Shown here: piece after piece, positions 59,380 through 64,000 of the stretch | Layout: each line of letters starts with the position of its first letter | Position numbering within the stretch: the stretch's first letter is position 1 | Assembly: GCA_027943335.1 (NCBI GenBank) | Contig: BSBK01000762.1 | Span: forward strand, 1 to 64,000 | Source: Chamaecyparis obtusa | Lineage: Eukaryota > Streptophyta > Pinopsida > Cupressales > Cupressaceae | Reading direction: 5' to 3' | DNA: 64,000 bases | Program-made: the position numbers and the translations under genes | Notes under the pieces: model-generated | Database searches by the model: none | What the model was told of the DNA's origin: nothing | What the model saw: the letters and a program-made list of their open reading frames with translations, nothing else

Positions 59380-60486
59380 CTCTAGGGTGGTCTGAACAGC
59401 CTCCTCTAGGGCCTTAGGCTTAAAGCGCTAACCAAACCTCGTAACCTCTCATGTAATCCTTCAATAAATAGCATCACCACATGTATGGCAAACATCATTT
59501 ATATAAGTTTCAATATGTCTAGCTTGTTTCATCAGTGCTACGTATCTGTAATACAATTCCACATCCTTACAGTCAAATATAGCAATCAATCGCTCAGTAA
59601 ACTCCCTGTAAGAATGTATAAGTCCAGGGTTTTGTGTAACCAAATCATGATGCCACCAATCATAAGCCACACCCTATAAGTGTAACACTGCAAATTGAAT
59701 GGCCTCCTCCTCAGGCATAGGCTTAAGTGAGAGGTAGATATTGAGCTTGTGCACTAATCTTCCTACTACCATCAAAAGGAGATAAGGTGAGCTTGCTGGT
59801 TGCTCACTTTAGGTCTCCATTCTGTTGTTGTCTTGTCCGTCTATCATCCCTATCTCTCAAACTATCCCTATGTTGAACGATATATTGGGGTAAAAGGAAG
59901 GCATCTCTAACATGAGGTGGAAGGGCCCACCACTCATCACTAGCTGTCATAACTGCATTTTGGAACTCAATGCCCTCCAGTGGGTCTACTGGTGGCAGCT
60001 CCTCTCTAGGAGGGAAACGGGGCTGCAAGGGCCTATCTGCTGTATGTGTGTGAGTCTTGTCATGTCTAGGAGAACCAAATGCACTATCATATGAGGAGGG
60101 AGCTCTGCTACTCCCACGACTGCTTGCAACTGAAACATACCTACTCCCTCTCTCTTGTCTGCCGTGCCTATTTGTAGGCCGACCCAAATGCAATCAGTGA
60201 AGGGTATCCTATAATCTGTCTAAAGCCTGTGCAATTTGTGGCTACGTATTTACGAGAGCTCTAAATAACTCTTGATCAAGATACTCCTGTTGATTCTGTC
60301 TTCCCCTTTGTCAGGGACTTCTACTGCTCTTGTGCAAATCACCCATATATGTTGGAGTTTTTGTATCAAAATCCAATTGTGCCTGTGCTCTCCTGCACAC
60401 GTAATAAATGTATGCTTCAAATCTTCTTGGATGCATAGAAGTGACCACAAAACCCTCAGGCTGGCATAATCAGGATCTGATTCCAT
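59380..60486 (-). pseudogene. Ty3/gypsy gag fragment in intron 1 (minus strand)
   Basis: Read from 60486 down. A polar Arg/Ser-rich N-terminal part (60193-59804: RHGRQERGSRYVSVASSRGS, LPPHVRDAFLLPQYIVQHRD) is followed by the gag core. The core reads KLNIYLSLKPMPEEEAIQFA, AYDWWHHDLVTQNPGLIHSY and REFTERLIAIFDCKDVELYY, with RHIETYINDV. These are the usual retrotrans_gag landmarks (YDWW, REF...I..F, Y...L..). Helical EEAVQTTLELDN follows near 59390. At about 59340 it meets LINE C sequence in the same orientation. No pol is present. Upstream, ATGGAATCAGATCC (complement near 60478) may be a mutated initiator-Met PBS. Confidence 0.72.
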
Positions 60487-60487
60487 T

Positions 60488-62963
60488 GAAAGATCCCCAA
60501 CTGGATTCTAAGGCAAATTTTTTATTTTTGTTTGCTTTCTTGTCTTTGACCAGCGATTTAGTAAAGATGCCTAATTTTTTTATGCTGTTGCAATATTTAA
60601 TTTTTTTTGTATTTTCACCGTTTTCTGATTTTTTTTTGTGATTTTTTGATAGTAGGAATGCAATGCTTAAAAATGAAGAAATAAACAACAAAAAACTAAC
60701 TCCAACGAAAGACTGAATTCTGATTTTTATTTCATCCAACAATTACTATCAAAATGTACCAGGGCTGTACAGCCAGGAGTATGAATGAACAGAAACAACT
60801 TTTAATGAATTTATCCTGCAATGTCTGGTATGAGATCTCTGCTGTCCAATTTTCTGCTGCTGCCAAGAAATTAAATGATTTTGTGTTAATTGGCACTAAG
60901 TCAAAATTCACGTCCAGCTGAAGATAGACTATGGTCTCTTCTGTAGCTATACTGCTGGCCAATATGATTAGAAATTGACTGATATGCTGCCCTAGACACA
61001 GATCTGCAACCTGATATATAATCTCTGCCCATAAAATGCTTCGCAAACCCTAATGCCAACGTGGAATTCTGCCTAGAAGTGGTATGGCTAAGAAGTATCA
61101 ACCTGGGATGTATGAATTCTGCCGTACAGTCTTAGATATGCAAGTCTAATCATTGATATGTGCCTTTTATCCAAATCTGATGCAAAATCCTCCACCAAAT
61201 TCGAAGCCAATATGATTCTTACTCTGAATTGTGATGTAAACTGACACCAGGAAAGTTGGGGTTTTGTCCAACTCCCTATACTTCCAAGAGTTTTCGTTCC
61301 TTGAAGTCTTATTGCTGTTCAAACTCTTCACAGAGCTCAAACTTAAATATTCTGTTATAAAAATAATAACCTGGATGATAAAAGATGGCGGCCACAAACT
61401 TTTTTTATTTCTTTTCCCTCTTTCGCCATGAAGTTCAAAGTTTTAGGGTTTCTAATCATTTGTTTTTAATGAATTTTATAATATTTTATTTTATATCATT
61501 CCCCTCCTAGGGATTTGAATGACATGAGGCCTTATTTGTCATAAAAATGGCCCATTTTTAAATATAACTTATAACTCCACTTCCTAGGCAAATGTGCCAT
61601 GGCCCTTTATTATATTTAATCATAATATAAAGTGATTTGATTAAATCACTATATTTTTATTTTATTTAAATCAAACTTAGGAAATAATTTAATTATTTCC
61701 AGTTTATTCATAAACTGATCATCTGGACTCCAAACTGAAATTAGACTGATGCCACTAGTCCAAGGATGATACCTGAGTGCTGTAGGCGAACTGATAGTCT
61801 CCCCTAAAAAATAGGGATGCTCCCTAAAAAATATGTAATACAACCAAAGTCTCTAGAATGATCTCGGAGGCTCCCTGATGTGTTCCGATTAACTCCCAAT
61901 CCTTAAAAAGCTGGAGTCCCTCTTAAAATTTAAGAGACTATCCCAAACCACCCAAAACGGTCTATAAAGCCCCTGCGTAGCTCCACAAACCTCTGGATGG
62001 GTCCCCAATCCACACTGCTGACCTACAGGAACCCGGCAAATAGGTCAACCTCTGCTGAAAACTGAGCTGTCTAAGGAAGGTACATTACAATCCTTTGGGT
62101 ATTTTGCCCCATTGGCTTGTGGCTACAAAGATGAGAAGTTAAAATTTCTGGTATAAGGTTTCTCTTATTTGTATCTTTGCAGCTTTTTATTGGTGTCTCT
62201 ATACATGGTATCTAGGGTAACATTCTTAAGGCATACTTTATTGAGCACTTTTTTGAGGCTTTAAATTTTGTTTATTGGATGAAAACACTTATGCCCTGGG
62301 TGAAAGATTTTAAATTTCCATGTACTTCAAATACACGTTAGAACTTCTGAATGGTCTGTAAGCACATGCTCTTTTTCTGAAACTCGTTGATGTACATATG
62401 TGGGTACCAATTATAGGGATGCTCTGCAAATTTTGAAATTTGTTTGGAATAGTATATGGGCCCATGATCTTTTTCACAAAATCATGCCTGGACTAGTTGA
62501 GTCCAAATAATTGTCAAAGATCCCAGCTTGGACTCCAGGATAATGCTTTATAGAGTTGTGAAATTGCAAAGTTCTCCCAACTGAAGGTTACACCATCAAG
62601 TACAAAATTGATCTGTTTAAATTAATAGAAGCTTTGGGATAGTGAAAGGTCTATTATGGTTATCACCCATCCAATTTTAATCTTTTTGAAGCCAGACTCA
62701 AGGATAAAGTTCTCATTTGTAGATAAAAGTGACAATTTTCTTGGTTAGCAAGGCATTTACTCCTTTTTAGTTTTTTCTGATCAAAATAATTTTCAGATAT
62801 ATAAAAATTTCATGAAATAGATCAGAAATACTAGGATCCAATGTTTCTAGTGATGGTTCTCTCTATGCTTAATTATTTTCAATGGTGAAGTGTTCGTGAG
62901 AAAAGAAGCTCCAGGATTGTCTGTATTATGTACTTACACGCTGAGAACCCTTCTGGTCACTAG
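60488..62963. other. Right part of intron 1: possible LTR and unassigned sequence
   Basis: If the PBS-like site near 60478 is real, the sequence from 60488 (TGAAAGATCC on the plus strand) rightward is the 5' LTR of the minus-strand gypsy. Its far end is not visible and no second copy exists. 61390-62060 contains GC-richer words but no frame. 62060-62963 looks like ordinary intron with a T-rich end. Confidence 0.4.
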
Positions 62964-63229
62964 GTTGATTTTTCAGGAATGGTTGAGGATGGCTTTTTAG
63001 AGAAGCTTGGAGTGCAAAAGGGAATAAGAAAAGTTGTAAATCATGAAGAGAGGGGGAAAGTTCTTCGGGGAATGGATGGTTGTGATTACAAAGCTGCTGC
63101 AGGGGGGTCTCTTTCAAACACACTTGTTGCCTTGGCAAGGTTGGGAATGGGATTGAATGGAGTACCTACTACCATTAATGTGGCTATGACAGGTACTGTG
63201 GGGGGTGACCCTCTGGGAGAATTTTACAG
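62964..63229 (+). CDS. NARA5: PfkB-family sugar kinase, NARA5-like, exon 2
   Basis: Second coding exon, 266 bp, ending in phase 2 before GTGATG. It begins right after CACTAG and encodes VDFSGMVEDGFLEKLGVQKG, then HEERGKVLRGMDGCDYKAAA, GGSLSNTLVALARLG and VAMTGTVGGDPLGEFYR. AAGGSLSN-LVALARLG is the conserved substrate-binding GGSxxN signature of PfkB/ribokinase-type kinases, and TG-VGGDPLG the next conserved turn. No stop or frame problem occurs. The catalytic GAGDAF-type motif would lie in later exons beyond the window. An alternative acceptor (TTTTTCAG at 62968-62975) would delete four conserved residues and is less likely. Confidence 0.88.
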
Positions 63230-63446
63230 GTGATGTTCCTTCATATCCTAGAAGTAATAAATTGTGTACTCTTATGCACGCTTCTCTTGCTTCAGATGTC
63301 ATATTCTATTCATTGATTATGTAATATGCTGTCTTGAAGACCATTTTAGAGATCATAGGTTTGGTCATAAAATATGCTTTCTTGAAGACTATTTTTAGAG
63401 ATCATACAGTGAATGACAGTTTTTAGCGTAGTCATTTTGTAATGGA

Positions 63447-63486
63447 CACCCCTGAATGCTCCAAAACACCCTTGAATGCTCCAAAA
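63447..63486 (+). repeat. 20-bp tandem duplication
   Basis: CACCCCTGAATGCTCCAAAA at 63447-63466 is followed at once by CACCCTTGAATGCTCCAAAA at 63467-63486. There is one base of difference. Confidence 0.95.
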
Positions 63487-63812
63487 AACTAAACCCACTG
63501 CTGAAAGGAATTATGTCAAACAGTTTGCATTCAACTTCTTCTTTCTCCATTTAATGTTTTAAACCCTTTATAACACTGGAAATCAAACATTTATTTGTTT
63601 GTTGTGTTTTGTGCATAGAATAGGAATCATACAACATAAACAAGAAATAAATTACAATAATATGCAAAGTGGACAATGAACTGCTGCTGATAAAATGTTA
63701 TTTTCAGAATTAATAAAACCAAATATATGGCAGATTTATCAACTCACTAATTACTCCAGCATTAATGAAATAATACTCCAGCCCATGCTTTCAAACTTGC
63801 TGCTACAGTGAC

Positions 63813-63924
63813 GTGAATAGTACCACGTGAATAGTGCCGTGTGAATAGTGTCATGTGAATAGTGCCGTGTGAATAGTGTCATGTGAATAGTGCCACGTGA
63901 ACAGTGCCGCATGAACAGTGCCGC
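63813..63924 (+). repeat. Exact 8 x 14-bp tandem repeat in intron 2
   Basis: Eight units of 14 bp with consensus GTGAATAGTGCCGT and no indels. Last-four-base variants are CCAC, CCGT, TCAT, CCGT, TCAT, CCAC, CCGC and CCGC. Units 2-3 and 4-5 repeat as a 28-bp pair, showing a higher-order step. Where a unit ends CCAC, the junction creates CACGTG, a G-box core. The array is flanked on both sides by GCTACAGT. Confidence 0.95.
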
Positions 63925-64000
63925 TACAGTACTTTGTCCTTCAATCATTCCACTACCTTCATAAAATCATTCCCTCAAAGCGGCATAAGCATTGGACAAG

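Larger units (their letters stand above)
54624..62963 (+). other. NARA5: Intron 1 of the PfkB gene (8,340 bp, phase 0)
   Basis: Donor GTACGTG at 54624 and acceptor CACTAG ending at 62963. The junction restores a continuous PfkB sequence with no added or lost residue. Most of the intron is transposon debris: a minus-strand LINE (55011-59340), a minus-strand gypsy gag (59380-60486) and a likely LTR beyond it. The last 0.9 kb before exon 2 has no recognised repeat. Long, repeat-filled introns in housekeeping genes are characteristic of gymnosperms. Confidence 0.85.
63230..64000 (+). other. NARA5: Start of intron 2 of the PfkB gene (partial)
   Basis: From donor GTGATG at 63230 to the window edge, with no further exon recognised. 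It contains a 20-bp tandem duplication (63447-63486) and the 14-bp array (63813-63924). Confidence 0.75.

Noticed and set aside
62968..62975. Alternative splice acceptor TTTTTCAG for exon 2
   Set aside because: It would remove VDFS, which continues the conserved GLGQAMVDFSG stretch exactly; the CACTAG acceptor restores it.
63813..63924. Possible CRISPR or satellite centromere array
   Set aside because: 14-bp units without spacers and only eight copies, inside an intron of a plant gene.

Overview
The window is nuclear DNA of a seed plant and looks most like a gymnosperm with a large, repeat-filled genome. It is AT-rich and gene-poor. Plant-type Ty1/copia, Ty3/gypsy and L1-like elements are nested in one another, and the one convincing host gene has an 8.3-kb first intron packed with transposon remains. 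The species cannot be named from the sequence.

Layout: 1-327 is an AT microsatellite. 328-11773 holds no gene I can recognise apart from a short BPC-like coiled-coil remnant (4268-4471), an extremely AT-rich block and a 170-bp tandem duplication. 11774-24245 is a broken Ty3/gypsy element of Athila/Tat type. Its gag carries a solo LTR with a perfect 5-bp target duplication. Its pol is cut in the reverse transcriptase and joined to a tandem, pol-less Ty1/copia-type element (16516-23524) that keeps LTRs, PBS, PPT, a coiled-coil/zinc-knuckle gag and an unidentified coiled-coil ORF. 25301-26700 is a second gypsy fragment (gag-protease, minus strand), probably with its LTR to the right.

27800-39600 holds two related L1-like LINEs. 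The minus-strand LINE A was split by the plus-strand LINE B (30800-36618), which has a short poly(A) and an 11-bp target duplication. 42023-51213 is a complete but non-autonomous LTR element: LTRs of about 0.88-0.89 kb, perfect TSD AGGGA, PBS and PPT. It has no reverse transcriptase, but carries a decayed 886-codon reading frame of unknown function and a 9 x 21-bp leader repeat.

52962-53680 is a LINE ORF1 tail. 54237-63229 carries the first two coding exons of a plastid-type PfkB sugar-kinase gene, best matched to NARA5; the gene runs off the right edge. Intron 1 contains a G-quadruplex-like tract near its 5' splice site, a minus-strand LINE and a minus-strand gypsy gag. Intron 2 contains an exact 8 x 14-bp tandem repeat.

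Except for the PfkB exons, essentially every coding-like stretch is a decayed mobile element. Many breaks look like C-to-T or G-to-A changes (CAG/CAA/TGG to stop), as expected where methylated cytosines deaminate in silenced repeats. The most unusual items are the two pol-less LTR elements and their unidentified proteins.
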